Shown: piece by piece, positions 41,602 through 52,229 of the stretch | How positions within the stretch are numbered: position 1 is the stretch's first letter | Layout of the letters: each line of letters starts with the position of its first letter | Assembly: GCF_012530535.1 (NCBI RefSeq) | Contig: NZ_CP051299.1 | Coordinates: 930,001 to 994,000 of the forward strand | DNA length: 64,000 bases | From: Microcella flavibacter | GTDB taxonomy: Bacteria > Actinomycetota > Actinomycetes > Actinomycetales > Microbacteriaceae | Direction of reading: 5' to 3' | Program-made: the position numbers and the translations under genes | The notes under the pieces: model-generated | Databases searched by the model: none | What the model saw: only the letters and a program-made list of their open reading frames with translations | What the model was told of the DNA's origin: nothing

Positions 41602-43263
41602 CTAGTCGGCCAGCTCGATGAGGTTGAACACCTCGTCGTTGACCGGGCTCACCGGGTAGCTCTCGACGCGCTCGCCGAAGGCGAGCGACGGAGCCGGGTG
41701 CGCGAGTGGCACGGCCGGGATGAACTCGGCGATCTGCTCGTTGATCGACTCGTAGAGCGGCAGCTGCTCCTCGAGGTCGGCGACCCCGCGGGCCTCGTCG
41801 AGGGCGGCGAAGAGCTCCGGGTTGTCGAAGCCGAACTCCGGCTTCTCGGCGCCGAAGAAGACGCCGACGAAGTTGTCGGTGTCGTTGTAGTCGCCCGTCC
41901 AGCCGAGGAGGTGGATACCGTGATCCTCGGTGTTCTGCACGCGGTTGAGGTACTCGCCCCACTCGTTCGGCTGCGGGTTGACCGTGATGCCGATCTCGGC
42001 CAGCTGGCTGCTGAGGTTCGTGAAGACCTGCTCGGGGGTCGGCATGTACGGCCGCGAGATGTTCGTCGGGTAGTTGAAGTCGAGCGAGAATCCGTCGGGG
42101 TACCCGGCGTCGGCGAGCAGCGCCCGCGCGGCCTCGGGGTCGTAGTCGTACGTCGTGACGTCCTCGTTGTAGCCGGCGACGACGGGCGGGATGAACTGGG
42201 TGGCCAGCTGCGTGCCCTCGGGCAGCGTCTGCGCGATCAGCTGCTCCTTGTCGATGGCCTGCGAGATCGCCTGGCGCACGCGCACATCGGCGAGCTCCGG
42301 GATGGCCTGGTTGAAGCCCAGGTAGAGGATCGTGAACGGGTCGCGCGGCACGATCTGGAACCCGGCGTCCTCGAGCGCGACGGTATCGGCGGGGGCGACG
42401 AGGTCGTAGCCGTCGATGCTGCCGGCCTCGAGCGCCTGTCGTCGCGCGTTCGGGTCGTCGATCACGCGGAAGATGATGTCGGTGACATCGCCCGCCTCCC
42501 CCCAGTAGTCGGGGTTGGCGCTGAGCTCGAGCTGCGATCCGACGTCCCACGACTCGAAGACGTAGGGGCCGGTGCCGGTCGGGTACGCGGTGGCGTACTC
42601 GGAGAGCACGGGTGCCTCGTCGGTGCCGCCGACCTCGTCGGCGCCGTACTCGGCGAGAGCCGTGGGGCTCTGCATCGAGAAGGCGGGCAGCGAGAGCGAG
42701 GCGATGAAGCCGGCGAACGGCGTGGTCAACGTGATGACGGCCTCGGTCTCAGCCGTGGCCTCGCAGCTCTCGTAGAGGGCGTCGTCGTCGCCCGCGTAGC
42801 CGCGGAAGAGGCTGCCGTAGTAGTAGGCGAGGCCCGGGCTCTGCGCCAGGCCCTCGAAGTTGTACCAGCGGTCGAAGTTGGCGCAGACGGCCTCGCCGTC
42901 GAAGGGGGTGCCGTCGTGGAAGGTCACGCCCTCCTGCAGCTGGAAGGTGTAGCTGAGGCCGTCCTCCGACTGCTCCCACGACTCGGCGAGCAGCGGGGCG
43001 GGGTCGGCGGAGCCGGCTTCGACGCCGACGAGGCCCTCGAACATCTGGCGCGCGACGCGGAAGGACTCCCCGTCGCTCGCGAATGCCGGGTCGAGGCTCA
43101 CCGGGTCGCCGGATGCCGCGAAGACGAAGGTGCCGTCGGGGCCGTCGCCGTCGCCGGCGTCGGTGCCGCGCTCGCTCTGCACGCAGCCGGTGAGCGCAAT
43201 GGCTCCGACGGCGAGCAGGGCGATGGCCGAGAACGGCCGTGTGTGTCGCGAAGTTGCTCTCAT
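41602..43263 (-). CDS. Oligopeptide ABC transporter substrate-binding lipoprotein (SBP_bac_5)
   Basis: A 553-residue type II binding protein. The signal peptide RHTRPFSAIALLAVGAIALTGC ends in lipobox LTGC. Family features: DPVSLDPAFASDGESFRVARQMFEGLVG, YPTGTGPYVFESWDVGSQLELSANPDYWG and ADVRVRQAISQAIDKEQLI. GGAGGAA lies nine bases before ATG 43263, and TAGGGT (43350-43355 complement) may be its -10 box. First gene of the uptake operon. Confidence 0.92.
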   Translation of the reverse strand: MRATSRHTRPFSAIALLAVGAIALTGCVQSERGTDAGDGDGPDGTFVFAASGDPVSLDPAFASDGESFRVARQMFEGLVGVEAGSADPAPLLAESWEQSEDGLSYTFQLQEGVTFHDGTPFDGEAVCANFDRWYNFEGLAQSPGLAYYYGSLFRGYAGDDDALYESCEATAETEAVITLTTPFAGFIASLSLPAFSMQSPTALAEYGADEVGGTDEAPVLSEYATAYPTGTGPYVFESWDVGSQLELSANPDYWGEAGDVTDIIFRVIDDPNARRQALEAGSIDGYDLVAPADTVALEDAGFQIVPRDPFTILYLGFNQAIPELADVRVRQAISQAIDKEQLIAQTLPEGTQLATQFIPPVVAGYNEDVTTYDYDPEAARALLADAGYPDGFSLDFNYPTNISRPYMPTPEQVFTNLSSQLAEIGITVNPQPNEWGEYLNRVQNTEDHGIHLLGWTGDYNDTDNFVGVFFGAEKPEFGFDNPELFAALDEARGVADLEEQLPLYESINEQIAEFIPAVPLAHPAPSLAFGERVESYPVSPVNDEVFNLIELAD

Positions 43264-43416
43264 TGAGGTGTTCCTCCGGTCTGTGACGCTGGACGGTGCT
43301 GGGTGCGCGCGACGGGGAACGGCTGACCGGCCCCCTCGCGGATCCTCCGACCCTATGGCGTGAGCTGTTACGGGCGTGTGTCGCACCGCACAGGCCTGCT
43401 CGGATGAGCGCGCGGC

Positions 43417-43890
43417 TCAGGCCCCGGCGCCCTGCAGACTGCCCGTCGTGGGGCCGGCCGGGTCGTAGATCTGGCACAGGATCTCGCGGTCGCCGTTCGC
43501 CCAGCTGCCCGCCGTCGGGTGCAGGTAGGTGAAGTCGTAGGCGGAGTCGGCCCACGCGCCGCCGGTGAAGCCCTCGAACTCGGCGAGGCAGCGCTCGTCG
43601 GCCTCGGCCGTGATGGCCTCGAGGCCGGGGAACTCGGTATCGCCGACGATGATCGAGGCGTAGATCTCGCTCGTGTGCGGCTCGTCGCAGGGGAGCAGGA
43701 CGACCGAGTCGAGCTCGGCGCCCAGCTCGGCGTCGCCGAGGCAGTCGCCCACCTCGAGCGAGAACACGTTGCCGCGCGGCTCCTCCTGCTCGCCGCCGTC
43801 GGCGCAGCCGGCGAGCGCGAGCGCGGCGGCGATCGCCACGATCCCGAGCGCTCGGGGCGCGGCGGCGGAGCGTCGGCCCGCGGCGCTCAC
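43417..43890 (-). CDS. Septum-formation family lipoprotein
   Basis: A 157-residue protein starting at GTG 43890 (GTGA overlap with hisN). Signal peptide RALGIVAIAAALALAGC gives a lipoprotein. NVFSLEVGDCLGDAE and VVLLPCDEPHTSEIYASI are the paired cysteine motifs of the actinobacterial Septum_form domain, with two more cysteines further on (ERC, ILC). It probably sits outside the membrane. Role in septation is a family label; mechanism unknown. Confidence 0.83.
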   Translation of the reverse strand: MSAAGRRSAAAPRALGIVAIAAALALAGCADGGEQEEPRGNVFSLEVGDCLGDAELGAELDSVVLLPCDEPHTSEIYASIIVGDTEFPGLEAITAEADERCLAEFEGFTGGAWADSAYDFTYLHPTAGSWANGDREILCQIYDPAGPTTGSLQGAGA

Positions 43891-44729
43891 GTGCCGGCTC
43901 CCGCCGCGCGGACGAGGGCGAGCGCCTCCTCGTGCAGCAGCCCGTTGCTCGCGAGCGCCGAGCCGTGCCACGGCCCCGCCTCGCCGTCGACCGAGGTGAA
44001 GCGCCCGCCGGCCTCCTCGATGATCGGCTGCAGGGCCGCCATGTCGTAGGGCTGCAGGTCGAACTCGCTTGCGACGTCGAGCACGCCCTCCGCGACGAGC
44101 ATGTACGACCACATGTCGCCGATCGCCCGCGCCCGCCAGCTCGCCCGTGCGAGGGCGAGCAGGCCGTCGAGGCGACCCGCGTCGTCCCAGCCCGGCAGGC
44201 TGTTGTACGACACGACGGCGTCGGCGAGGGTCTCGACGCCGCTCACGCGCAGCGGCCGGGCATCCCGATCATGATGCGCGCCCGTGCGCGCCGTGAAGGC
44301 GCCGTGCCCGCGGGCCGCCCACCAGCGCTGCTCGAGCGCGGGGGAGCTGACGACGCCGACGACGGGCACGCCGTCGATCGCGAGCGCGATGAGGGTGCCC
44401 CAGATGGGGTTGCCGCGCAGGAAGTTGGCGGTGCCGTCGATGGGGTCGATGATCCACTGGCGGCGGATGCCCGCTCCGGTGCCGTCGGAGGTGCCGAGCT
44501 CCTCGCCGAGCACGCCGTCCTCGGGGCGGGCGGCGGTGAGCCCCTCGCGGATGACCCGCTCGACCTCGCGGTCGGCGTCGGTGACCGGGGTGCGGTCGGG
44601 CTTCGTCGTCACGGCGAGGTCCATGGCGCGGAACCGCGCGATCGAGACGGCGTCGGCCCGCTCGGCGAGGTCGAGGGCCAGGGCCAGATCGGCGGCGAGA
44701 TCGGTTGCGAGGTCGGGATGCTCGGTCAC
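43887..44729 (-). CDS. hisN: Histidinol-phosphatase of the inositol monophosphatase family
   Basis: A 280-residue Mg-dependent phosphatase. Metal ligands are in GVLGEELG (Glu76-Glu77) and WIIDPIDGTANF (Asp95, Asp98), with GDMWSYMLVAEG and a C-terminal DLQPYDMAALQPIIEEAGG motif. This subgroup supplies histidinol-phosphatase activity in actinobacteria, although broader monophosphatase activity is possible. The GTG start has TACGCT six bases upstream, the leaderless pattern. Confidence 0.87.
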   Translation of the reverse strand: MTEHPDLATDLAADLALALDLAERADAVSIARFRAMDLAVTTKPDRTPVTDADREVERVIREGLTAARPEDGVLGEELGTSDGTGAGIRRQWIIDPIDGTANFLRGNPIWGTLIALAIDGVPVVGVVSSPALEQRWWAARGHGAFTARTGAHHDRDARPLRVSGVETLADAVVSYNSLPGWDDAGRLDGLLALARASWRARAIGDMWSYMLVAEGVLDVASEFDLQPYDMAALQPIIEEAGGRFTSVDGEAGPWHGSALASNGLLHEEALALVRAAGAGT

Positions 44730-44795
44730 GCCTCCAGCGTACGCGCGAGCACCCCGGCCGCGCCCGTCCCCGCCGCGGCCCGCCCGCCCGGCGGC

Positions 44796-45845
44796 TCAGT
44801 ACGCCGAGCGGGTCAGGGTCGTGAGCAGGCGCTGCAGCGAGTCGAGCCGCTGCGGACCGAGCGGGCCGAGCCCGCCCCGCTCGGCGGCCTCCACGAGCTC
44901 GCAGTCGGGGCTGTCGGGCAGGTGGGTGCAGCCCCGCGGGCAGGTGGCGGCGATCGCGGCGAGGTCGCCGAAGGCGGTGACGATGCTGTCGGGGTTGATG
45001 TGCCCGAGGCCGAAGGAGCGGATGCCGGGGGTGTCGATGATCCAGCCCTCGCGGCCGGGCAGGCGCAGCGAGACGGTCGAGGAGCTCGTGTGCCGTCCGC
45101 GGCCCGTGACGGCGTTGACGTGGCCGGTGGCGCGGCCGGCCCCGGGCACGAGCGCGTTGACGAGCGTCGACTTGCCGACGCCCGAGTGCCCGACGGCGAC
45201 GGTCGTGCGGCCGCGCAGGTGGCCGAGCAGCTCGTCGACGGGCGGGTCCTCGCTCGAGCTGCGCACGACGGCGACCTCGAGCCCGGCGAAGTGCTCGAGG
45301 AACGGCTCCGGGTCGGCGAGGTCGGTCTTCGTCACGACGATGAGCGGCGCGATCTTCGCGTCGAAGGCGGCGACGAGGTAGCGGTCGACGAGGCGGGGGC
45401 GCGGCTCGGGGTCGGCGGCCGCGACGACGATCATGAGCTGATCGGCGTTCGCGACGACGATGCGCTCGACGACGTCGGTGTCGTCGGCGCTGCGGCGCAG
45501 CAGGGTGCGGCGGTCGTGCACGCGCACGATGCGGGCGAGCGCGCCCTCCTCGCCGCTCACGTCGCCGACGACGTCGACGCGGTCGCCCGTCACGATCGCG
45601 GTCTTGCGCAGCTCGCGCGCGCGGGTCGTGATGACCTCGCGCTCCTCCTCGCCGTTCTCGTCGACGAGGGCCAGGTACCTCCCGCGGTCGACGGTGACGA
45701 TGCGCCCGACGACCGCGTCGACGTGGGCGGGCCGCTGCTTGCTGCGGGGGCGGTTGGCCTTCGGGTTCGGCCGCGCGCGCACGGACGACTCGTCGTACTC
45801 GCCGTAGGGGTCGAGCTCGTCGTCGTCGGGCGGCAGCCAGCTCAT
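44796..45845 (-). CDS. rsgA: Ribosome small-subunit biogenesis GTPase RsgA
   Basis: A 349-residue circularly permuted GTPase. An OB-fold domain (VDAVVGRIVTVDRGRYLALV) is followed by G4 VVTKTDLAD, then G1 GHSGVGKST and G3 DTPGIRSFG, the order being G4-G1-G3. A C-terminal zinc site is visible as CPRGC-TH-C (CPRGCTHLPDSPDC). It helps late 30S maturation. ATG 45845 overlaps the aroA stop (ATGA). Confidence 0.93.
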   Translation of the reverse strand: MSWLPPDDDELDPYGEYDESSVRARPNPKANRPRSKQRPAHVDAVVGRIVTVDRGRYLALVDENGEEEREVITTRARELRKTAIVTGDRVDVVGDVSGEEGALARIVRVHDRRTLLRRSADDTDVVERIVVANADQLMIVVAAADPEPRPRLVDRYLVAAFDAKIAPLIVVTKTDLADPEPFLEHFAGLEVAVVRSSSEDPPVDELLGHLRGRTTVAVGHSGVGKSTLVNALVPGAGRATGHVNAVTGRGRHTSSSTVSLRLPGREGWIIDTPGIRSFGLGHINPDSIVTAFGDLAAIAATCPRGCTHLPDSPDCELVEAAERGGLGPLGPQRLDSLQRLLTTLTRSAY

Positions 45846-47269
45846 CCGGGCTGCTGCCCGGCGGGCTCGGCGGTCGCGCGGCTCGTGGCGAGCATCCCGT
45901 GCCACAGCTCGGCGAACTGCGGCAGGGTCTTCGCGGTCGAGCCGATGTCGTCGACCTCGACGCCGTCGACGGCGAGGCCGACGATCGCGCCGGCCGTCGC
46001 CATGCGGTGGTCCTCGTAGGCGCGCCAGGCGCCGCCGGTGAGGGATGCGGGCTCGAGGGCGAGCCCGTCGTCGAGCTCGGTGACGGCACCCCCGATGCCG
46101 TTGAGGTCGTCGGCGAGGGCCTTGAGCCGGTCGGTCTCGTGCCCGCGCAGGTGGCGGATGCCGGTCACCCGGCTCGGCCCCTCGGCGAGGGCCGCGAGGG
46201 CGACGAGGGCCGGAGCGAGCTCGCCGCCGGTCGACAGGTCGAGCTCGAGCCCGGGCAGGGCCGCGCCGCCGAGCAGCCCGGCGCCGCCGTCGACGACGAT
46301 TGCCTCGCCGTCGCGGCGCACCGTCGCGCCGAACCGGGGCAGGATGCGCGTGAGGTCGTCGCCGACCTGCGTGGTCGAGCGGGGCCAGCCCTCGATCGCG
46401 ACGGTGCCGCCCGCGACGAGCGCGGCGATGAGGAAGGGCGCGGCGTTGGAGAGGTCGGGCTCGATGTCGACGTCGGCCGCCGCGATCGGGCCGGGGGCGA
46501 CGACCCAGACGCCCTCGTCGGGGCTCGCGACCTCGACGCCGCGGGCCGCGAGCGCGGCGATCGTCATCTCGATGTGCGGCATCGAGGGCAGGTGCTCGCC
46601 CGTGTGGCGCAGGGTGAGCCCCTCGGTGAAGCGCGGGGCGGCGAGGAGCAGGCCCGAGACGAACTGGCTCGAGGCGCTCGCGTCGATCGCGATCTCGCCG
46701 CCGCGCACGGCCCCGGCGCCCCACAGGCTGAACGGCAGGGTGCCGCGGCCGTCGTCGTTGACGTCGACGCCGAGGGCGCGGAGCGAGTCGATCGTGGTGC
46801 GCATCGGCCGACGGCGGGCCGACTCGTCGCCGTCGAAGGCGACGGGGCCGAGCGCGAGCGCGGCGAGCGGCGGCAGGAACCGCATGACGGTGCCGGCGAG
46901 CCCGCAGTCGATGCTCGCCGAGCCGCCGAGCTCGGCCGGGGGAGTGATGCGCAGATCCGGCCCGTAGAGGCCGTCGCCCGCGACCTCCTCGATGACGACG
47001 CCGAGGGCGCGCAGCGCCTGCACCATCAGCGCGGAGTCGCGCGAGTGCAGCGGGCGCCGCAGCAGCGAGGGGCCGTCGGCGAGGGCCGAGAGCACGAGCT
47101 CGCGGTTCGTGAGGCTCTTCGATCCGGGGAGGGTGAGGCGGGCATCCAGCGGGCCGGTCGCGCGGGGGGCGGGCCAGGCGGCGGCGTCGACGACGGGGTC
47201 GGTCGTGCCGGGGCGCTCCTCGTCGCCGTAGGGCGAGAACTGCGGGCCGGAATGATTGGAGATCAGCAT
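45842..47269 (-). CDS. aroA: 3-phosphoshikimate 1-carboxyvinyltransferase (EPSP synthase)
   Basis: A 475-residue shikimate-pathway enzyme joining phosphoenolpyruvate to shikimate 3-phosphate. Motifs: [35 protein letters not shown] (PEP-site glycine kept), [34 protein letters not shown] and [17 protein letters not shown]. The first 40 residues are an extension. It is divergent from sigH; the sigH -35 element lies within its first codons. GATACT at 47280-47285 (complement) could be its own -10 box. Confidence 0.94.
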   Translation of the reverse strand: MLISNHSGPQFSPYGDEERPGTTDPVVDAAAWPAPRATGPLDARLTLPGSKSLTNRELVLSALADGPSLLRRPLHSRDSALMVQALRALGVVIEEVAGDGLYGPDLRITPPAELGGSASIDCGLAGTVMRFLPPLAALALGPVAFDGDESARRRPMRTTIDSLRALGVDVNDDGRGTLPFSLWGAGAVRGGEIAIDASASSQFVSGLLLAAPRFTEGLTLRHTGEHLPSMPHIEMTIAALAARGVEVASPDEGVWVVAPGPIAAADVDIEPDLSNAAPFLIAALVAGGTVAIEGWPRSTTQVGDDLTRILPRFGATVRRDGEAIVVDGGAGLLGGAALPGLELDLSTGGELAPALVALAALAEGPSRVTGIRHLRGHETDRLKALADDLNGIGGAVTELDDGLALEPASLTGGAWRAYEDHRMATAGAIVGLAVDGVEVDDIGSTAKTLPQFAELWHGMLATSRATAEPAGQQPG

Positions 47270-47274
47270 CGGTT
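47249..47274 (+). promoter_or_regulatory. SigR/SigH-type promoter of the sigH-rsrA operon
   Basis: GGAAT (47249-47253) and GTT (47272-47274) are separated by exactly 18 bases, matching the GGGAAT-N18-GTT consensus of thiol-stress ECF sigma factors SigR and SigH. It lies 39 bases before the sigma gene start, as expected for positive autoregulation. The -35 part overlaps the first codons of divergent aroA. Confidence 0.65.
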
Positions 47275-47312
47275 ACCAGAGTATCGGCAGCCGCAAAACG
47301 GAAGGAGGCGCC

Positions 47313-48113
47313 ATGGGCGCCCTCATGATGGATGCACCCCCCGCGCCGCCCGCGATCGACGAGCAGGCGCTCTCAGTACACTGGCGCTCGATGACTGACC
47401 AGCTGCGGGCCGAGACGGCCCGAACCGAGACGGCGCAGGCCGACACCGCGCCGGCCGACTCCGCGCAGAGCGAGACCGCGCCGGCCGACGCGCCCGCGGC
47501 GCAGGACGAGGCGGCGGCCCGCGAGGCCGAGCTCGTCGAGCGGCGCGCGATGTTCCAGGAGCAGGCGCTGCCGTTCATGGACCAGCTCTACGGCGCCGCG
47601 ATGCGCATGACGAAGAACCCGGCCGACGCCAGCGACCTCGTGCAGGAGACCTTCGTGAAGGCCTTCGCCGCGTTCGGCCAGTTCGAGCAGGGCACGAACC
47701 TCAAGGCGTGGCTCTACCGCATCCTCACGAACACGTTCATCAACGTGTACCGCAAGAAGCAGCGTGACCCGTACCAGGGCTCGGTCGACGAGCTCGCAGA
47801 GTGGCAGCTCGGCGGCGCCGTGTCGGCGACCTCGAGCTCGAGCCGCTCGGCCGAGGCCGAGGCGATCGACCGCATGCCCTCCGGCGTCGTGAAGGACGCC
47901 CTGCAGGCGATCCCCGAGGACTTCCGCCTCGCGGTGTACCTCGCCGATGTCGAGGGCTTCTCCTACCAGGAGATCGCCGACATCATGAAGACCCCCGTCG
48001 GAACCGTCATGAGCCGCCTGCACCGCGGCCGTCGGCTCCTGCGCGACTCCCTCGCCGACTACGCGCGCGAGCGCGGCATGACCGCGAGCACGGCCCCGAG
48101 GAGGACCCGATGA
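47313..48113 (+). CDS. sigH: ECF RNA polymerase sigma factor SigH/SigR (thiol-oxidative stress)
   Basis: A sigma factor of up to 266 residues. Region 2 ([39 protein letters not shown], then [27 protein letters not shown]) and region 4 ([47 protein letters not shown]) closely follow SigH of mycobacteria. The N-terminus is a Thr/Ala/Glu-rich extension of about 75 residues ([20 protein letters not shown]). GGAAGGAGG ends five bases before ATG 47313; a later start such as 47391 is possible. The anti-sigma gene overlaps by ATGA. Confidence 0.92.
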   Translation: MGALMMDAPPAPPAIDEQALSVHWRSMTDQLRAETARTETAQADTAPADSAQSETAPADAPAAQDEAAAREAELVERRAMFQEQALPFMDQLYGAAMRMTKNPADASDLVQETFVKAFAAFGQFEQGTNLKAWLYRILTNTFINVYRKKQRDPYQGSVDELAEWQLGGAVSATSSSSRSAEAEAIDRMPSGVVKDALQAIPEDFRLAVYLADVEGFSYQEIADIMKTPVGTVMSRLHRGRRLLRDSLADYARERGMTASTAPRRTR

Positions 48114-48352
48114 CCGACTGCGGCTGCGACAAGGCCAAGGCCGAGCTCGAGGAGTTCCTGCACAACGAGCTCAGCGAGCAGCAGTGCAGCGACATCCGCG
48201 AGCACATGGCGAACTGCGACGACTGCTCAGCTGAGCACCTCGTCGGCATCACGCTGACCGAGAAGGTCAAGCAGTCCTGCCAGGAGAAGGCTCCGGAGGA
48301 GCTGCGCGCGATGATCGAGGGCGCCATCCTGCGCGCCGACGCGAACGCCTGA
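48110..48352 (+). CDS. rsrA: Mycothiol-system zinc anti-sigma factor (RsrA type)
   Basis: An 80-residue ZAS protein. The HxxxCxxC motif is His32-Cys36-Cys39 (EHMANCDDC), with Cys4, Cys6, Cys26 and Cys57 as further thiols. Oxidation releases zinc and forms a disulfide, freeing the sigma factor encoded just upstream. The start overlaps the sigH stop, ensuring balanced synthesis. The gene is followed by a strong terminator. Confidence 0.92.
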   Translation: MTDCGCDKAKAELEEFLHNELSEQQCSDIREHMANCDDCSAEHLVGITLTEKVKQSCQEKAPEELRAMIEGAILRADANA

Positions 48353-48401
48353 CGCGGGATGCCCGCCGCGGGCCGCCCGTCGGCCCCGCGCACCCCGTTC
48401 C

Positions 48402-48445
48402 ACGTCGAAGGGCCCGTCACCTCGCGGTGACGGGCCCTTCGACGT
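48402..48445. terminator. Strong bidirectional terminator between rsrA and kgd
   Basis: A perfect 20-bp stem (48402-48421 with 48426-48445) with tetraloop TCGC. The stem core is GAAGGGCCCGTCACC and it is followed on both strands by two T residues at most. It sits between convergent genes and ends ten bases before the kgd stop. Confidence 0.9.
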
Positions 48446-48455
48446 TCCCCCGGCG

Positions 48456-51400
48456 CTACTCGGCCAGGGCCGCGTCCATGATCGCGGCGTGCTCCTGCGC
48501 GCTGCGCTTCGTCGACCCGGTCGCGGGCGAGGCCGAGGCCGGGCGCGAGATGACGCGCACTCCGCGCGGGCCGGAGCGCTTCGCGCTCTCGAGCGCGAAG
48601 AACGGCCACGCGCCCTGGTTCTCGGGCTCGTCCTGCACCCAGACGATCTCGGCGTTCGGGTACCGGTCGAGCACGGCCTGCAGCTCGACCGCGGGCAGCG
48701 GGTAGAGCTGCTCGAGCCGCACCAGGGCGACCCCCTCGGTGCCGCGCTTCTCGATCTCGCTCTTGAGGTCGTAGTGGATCTTGCCGGCGTGCACGAGCAC
48801 GCGGCGCACGGCGGCGCCGTCGGTGATCCGCGCGTCGTCGAGCACGGGCTCGAACTTGCCCGAGGTGAAGTCGGCTACGTCGCTTGTCGCGCCGCGCAGG
48901 CGCAGCATCGCCTTCGGGGTGAAGACCACGAGCGGGCGCCGCGGGCGGGCGTAGGCCTGCCGGCGCAGCAGGTGGAAGTACGAGGCCGGCGTCGACGGGC
49001 GCGCGATCGTCATGTTGTCCTCGGCGGCGAGCTGCAGGAAGCGCTCGATGCGGGCCGACGAGTGGTCGGGGCCCTGGCCCTCGTAGCCGTGCGGCAGCAG
49101 CAGTACGACGCTCGAGCGCTGGTTCCACTTCTGCTCGGCGGAGGACAGGAACTCGTCCACGATCGTCTGGGCGCCGTTGACGAAGTCGCCGAACTGCGCC
49201 TCCCAGAGCACGAGGGCGTCGGGGCGCTCGACCGAGTACCCGTACTCGAAGCCCATCGCGGCGTACTCGCTCAGCAGCGAGTCGTAGATCCAGAACTTCG
49301 CCTGATTGTCCGAGAGGTTCGCGAGCGGCAGCCACTCCTGGCCGTTGCTGCGGTCGTGCAGCACCGCGTGGCGCTGCACGAAGGTGCCGCGGCGCGAATC
49401 CTGCCCGGCGAGGCGCACGGGCGTGCCCTCCATGAGCAGCGAGCCGAGCGCGAGCAGCTCGCCGAAGCCCCAGTCGACGCCGCCGTTCCGGCTCATGTCG
49501 ACGCGCTTCTTCAGCATCGCCTGCAGCTTGCCGTGGATGGTGAAGCCGGCGGGCGGGTTGTCGTGGGCGTCGCCGATGTGCTGCACGACGGCGATGTCGA
49601 CGCCCGTGGTCTCCGGCTCGGCCGGCTCGGCCGATTCGCCCTGCGTCGCCGTGCCCGTGCCGCCGTCGACGGCGGGGATGGAGCCGGTCTGCACGGCGTG
49701 GGTCTCGGCGAAGGCGACCTCGAGGCGGTCCTGGAAGTCCTTGTGCGCCGCCTCGAACTCCTCGGCCGTGATGTCGCCGCGGCCGACGAGCGACTCGGTG
49801 TAGAGGGTGCGCACGCTGCGCTTGGCCTCGATGAGGTTGTACATCAGCGGCTGCGTCATCGAGGGGTCGTCGCCCTCGTTGTGCCCGCGGCGGCGGTAGC
49901 AGACGAGGTCGATGACGACGTCGCGCTTGAACTCCTGCCGGTAGCGGAAGGCGAGCTCCGCGACGCGGACGACGGCCTCGGGGTCGTCGCCGTTGACGTG
50001 GAAGATCGGCGCCTGGATGGTCTTGGCGACGTCGGTCGAGTAGACCGAGGAGCGCGCCTCGCCGGGGGGCGTGGTGAAGCCGACCTGGTTGTTGACCACG
50101 ACGTGCACGGTGCCGCCGGTGCGGTAGCCGCGCAGCTGCGAGAGCTGCAGCGTCTCGAGCACGACGCCCTGGCCGGCCATGGCCGCGTCGCCGTGCACGA
50201 GCACGGGCAGCACGCCGTACTTGCCGTCGCCCTTGCGATCCTGCTTCGCGCGGACGATGCCCTCGAGCACGCCGTTCACGGCCTCGAGGTGCGAGGGGTT
50301 CGCGGCGAGGTAGACGGGGATCTGCTTGCCGCTCATGGCCGTGAAGACGCCCTCGGTGCCGAGGTGGTACTTCACGTCGCCCGAGCCGTGCGAGCCGCGG
50401 GTGTCCTGCGTGCCCTCGAACTCGCGGAAGATCTGCCCGTAGGTCTTGCCGGCGATGTTCGCCAGCACGTTCAGGCGGCCGCGGTGGGCCATGCCGATCG
50501 CGACCTCCTCGAGCTCGGCCTCGGCCGCGCCCTGCAGGATCTCGTCGAGCAGCGCGATGACCGACTCGCCGCCCTCGAGGCTGAAGCGCTTCTGACCGAC
50601 GTACTTCGTCTGCAGGAAGGTCTCGAACGCCTCGGCCTGGTTGAGCTTGCCGAGCACGCGCATCTGCTCGTCGTGCGTGGGCTTCTGGTACGGCTTCTCG
50701 AGAGCATCCTGGAACCATCGGCGCTGCGCCGGGTCCTGGATGTGCATGTACTCGATGCCCACGGTGCGGCAGTAGGAGTCGCGCAGCACGCCGAGGATCT
50801 CGCGCAGCAGCATCGTGCGCTTGCCGCCGAAGCCGCCCGCGACGAACTCGCGGTCGAGATCCCAGAAGGTCAGCCCGTGGCTGGCGATGTCGAGGTCGGG
50901 GTGCGAGCGCTGGCGGTATTCCAGCGGGTCGACGTCGGCCATGAGGTGGCCGCGCACGCGGTACGAGTTGATGAGCTCGTGCACGCGGGCGGTCTTCGAG
51001 ATGGCGCCCGAGAGGTCGACGTTGATGTCCTGCGCCCAGTGGATCGGGTCGTAGGGGATGCGCAGGTCGGAGAAGATGTCCTCGTAGAAGCCGCGCTGGC
51101 CGATGAGCAGCTCGTGCACCTTCTTGAGGAACTCGCCCGAGCCGGCGCCCTGGATGACCCGGTGGTCGTAGGTGCTCGTGAGGGTGATGGTCTTGCCGAT
51201 GCCGAGGTCGGCCAGGGTCTCGTGCGATGCGCCCTGGAACTCGGCCGGGTAGTCGAGCGCGCCGGCGCCGATGATGGCGCCCTGGCCCTTCATGAGCCGC
51301 GGCACGGAGTGCACGGTGCCGATGCCGCCGGGGTTCGTCAGCGAGATCGTGTTGCCCTGGAAGTCGCCGGCGGCGAGCTTGTTGTCGCGGGCGCGCTTGA

Positions 51401-52229
51401 CGACGTCCTCGTAGGCGACGAGGAAGTCGCCGAAGCCCATCGTGTCGCACTTCTTGATGCCGGGCACGAGCAGGGCGCGGGTGCCGTCGGGCTTCGGCAT
51501 GTCGATCGCGATGCCGAGGTTGATGTGCGCCGGGGTGACGACGACGGGCTTGCCGTCGACCTCGTCGTAGAAGACGTTCTGGCTCGGGAACTCCTTCAGC
51601 GCCCGCACCATCGCCCAGGCGATGAGGTGGGTGAACGAGACCTTGCCGCCGCGGGCGCGCTTGAGGTGGTTGTTGATGACGATGCGGTTGTCGATCATCA
51701 GCTTCGCCGGGATGGTGCGCACGCTCGTCGCTGTGGGCACCGAGAGGCTCGCGTCCATGTTCGTGGCGAGGGCCTTGGCCATGCCGCGCAGCGGTGTGAC
51801 GGCGTCCTCGGCCGGGGCCGTCTGCTCGTCGTCGAGGTCGGCCGGTGCGGCCGAGGAGGTGGGCGCCTGCGCCGGGATGGGCTGCGGCTGCGGGGCGATC
51901 GACGTGGTGCGCGCGACCGGCTGGCTGCCGGTCGAGGGCACGGAGGCCGCGGGCTGCGCGGCCGTCGTCGCCTCGGGGGCCTCGGCCGGGATCTCGATGA
52001 CGGGCGTCACCTCGGGCCCGGCATGCGGGGCGGGCGGGGCGGATGCCGGAGCGCCCGCCTCGCCGGTCTTGGCCGCCTGGTACTTCTCCAGGATGGGCCA
52101 CCATGACGGGTCCACCGAGTTCCTGTCCGCCTGGAACTGCTCGTACATCTCGTCAACGAGCCACTCGTTGGCACCGAAGTCGCCTGCGGCGCCGCCGTCC
52201 TGGCTCACTCCGGTCACTTGGCTTGACAC
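48456..52229 (-). CDS. kgd: Multifunctional 2-oxoglutarate decarboxylase/dehydrogenase E1-E2 protein
   Basis: A protein of about 1257 residues. GTG 52229 is chosen because [10 protein letters not shown] followed by [35 protein letters not shown] matches the actinobacterial N-terminus. An Ala/Pro linker leads to an E2-like acyltransferase domain (ending [18 protein letters not shown]) without lipoyl domain, then the ThDP-dependent E1 ([41 protein letters not shown]). It decarboxylates 2-oxoglutarate in the TCA cycle; in actinobacteria GarA/OdhI-type proteins inhibit it. GTGs at 52217 and 52208 are alternative starts. Confidence 0.95.
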   Translation of the reverse strand: MSSQVTGVSQDGGAAGDFGANEWLVDEMYEQFQADRNSVDPSWWPILEKYQAAKTGEAGAPASAPPAPHAGPEVTPVIEIPAEAPEATTAAQPAASVPSTGSQPVARTTSIAPQPQPIPAQAPTSSAAPADLDDEQTAPAEDAVTPLRGMAKALATNMDASLSVPTATSVRTIPAKLMIDNRIVINNHLKRARGGKVSFTHLIAWAMVRALKEFPSQNVFYDEVDGKPVVVTPAHINLGIAIDMPKPDGTRALLVPGIKKCDTMGFGDFLVAYEDVVKRARDNKLAAGDFQGNTISLTNPGGIGTVHSVPRLMKGQGAIIGAGALDYPAEFQGASHETLADLGIGKTITLTSTYDHRVIQGAGSGEFLKKVHELLIGQRGFYEDIFSDLRIPYDPIHWAQDINVDLSGAISKTARVHELINSYRVRGHLMADVDPLEYRQRSHPDLDIASHGLTFWDLDREFVAGGFGGKRTMLLREILGVLRDSYCRTVGIEYMHIQDPAQRRWFQDALEKPYQKPTHDEQMRVLGKLNQAEAFETFLQTKYVGQKRFSLEGGESVIALLDEILQGAAEAELEEVAIGMAHRGRLNVLANIAGKTYGQIFREFEGTQDTRGSHGSGDVKYHLGTEGVFTAMSGKQIPVYLAANPSHLEAVNGVLEGIVRAKQDRKGDGKYGVLPVLVHGDAAMAGQGVVLETLQLSQLRGYRTGGTVHVVVNNQVGFTTPPGEARSSVYSTDVAKTIQAPIFHVNGDDPEAVVRVAELAFRYRQEFKRDVVIDLVCYRRRGHNEGDDPSMTQPLMYNLIEAKRSVRTLYTESLVGRGDITAEEFEAAHKDFQDRLEVAFAETHAVQTGSIPAVDGGTGTATQGESAEPAEPETTGVDIAVVQHIGDAHDNPPAGFTIHGKLQAMLKKRVDMSRNGGVDWGFGELLALGSLLMEGTPVRLAGQDSRRGTFVQRHAVLHDRSNGQEWLPLANLSDNQAKFWIYDSLLSEYAAMGFEYGYSVERPDALVLWEAQFGDFVNGAQTIVDEFLSSAEQKWNQRSSVVLLLPHGYEGQGPDHSSARIERFLQLAAEDNMTIARPSTPASYFHLLRRQAYARPRRPLVVFTPKAMLRLRGATSDVADFTSGKFEPVLDDARITDGAAVRRVLVHAGKIHYDLKSEIEKRGTEGVALVRLEQLYPLPAVELQAVLDRYPNAEIVWVQDEPENQGAWPFFALESAKRSGPRGVRVISRPASASPATGSTKRSAQEHAAIMDAALAE

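Noticed and set aside
48489-52106. Very long plus-strand open frame opposite kgd
   Set aside because: It is a shadow of the high-GC kgd gene; the translation is compositionally biased (Val/Arg/Ala/His) and has no domain, while kgd is certain.
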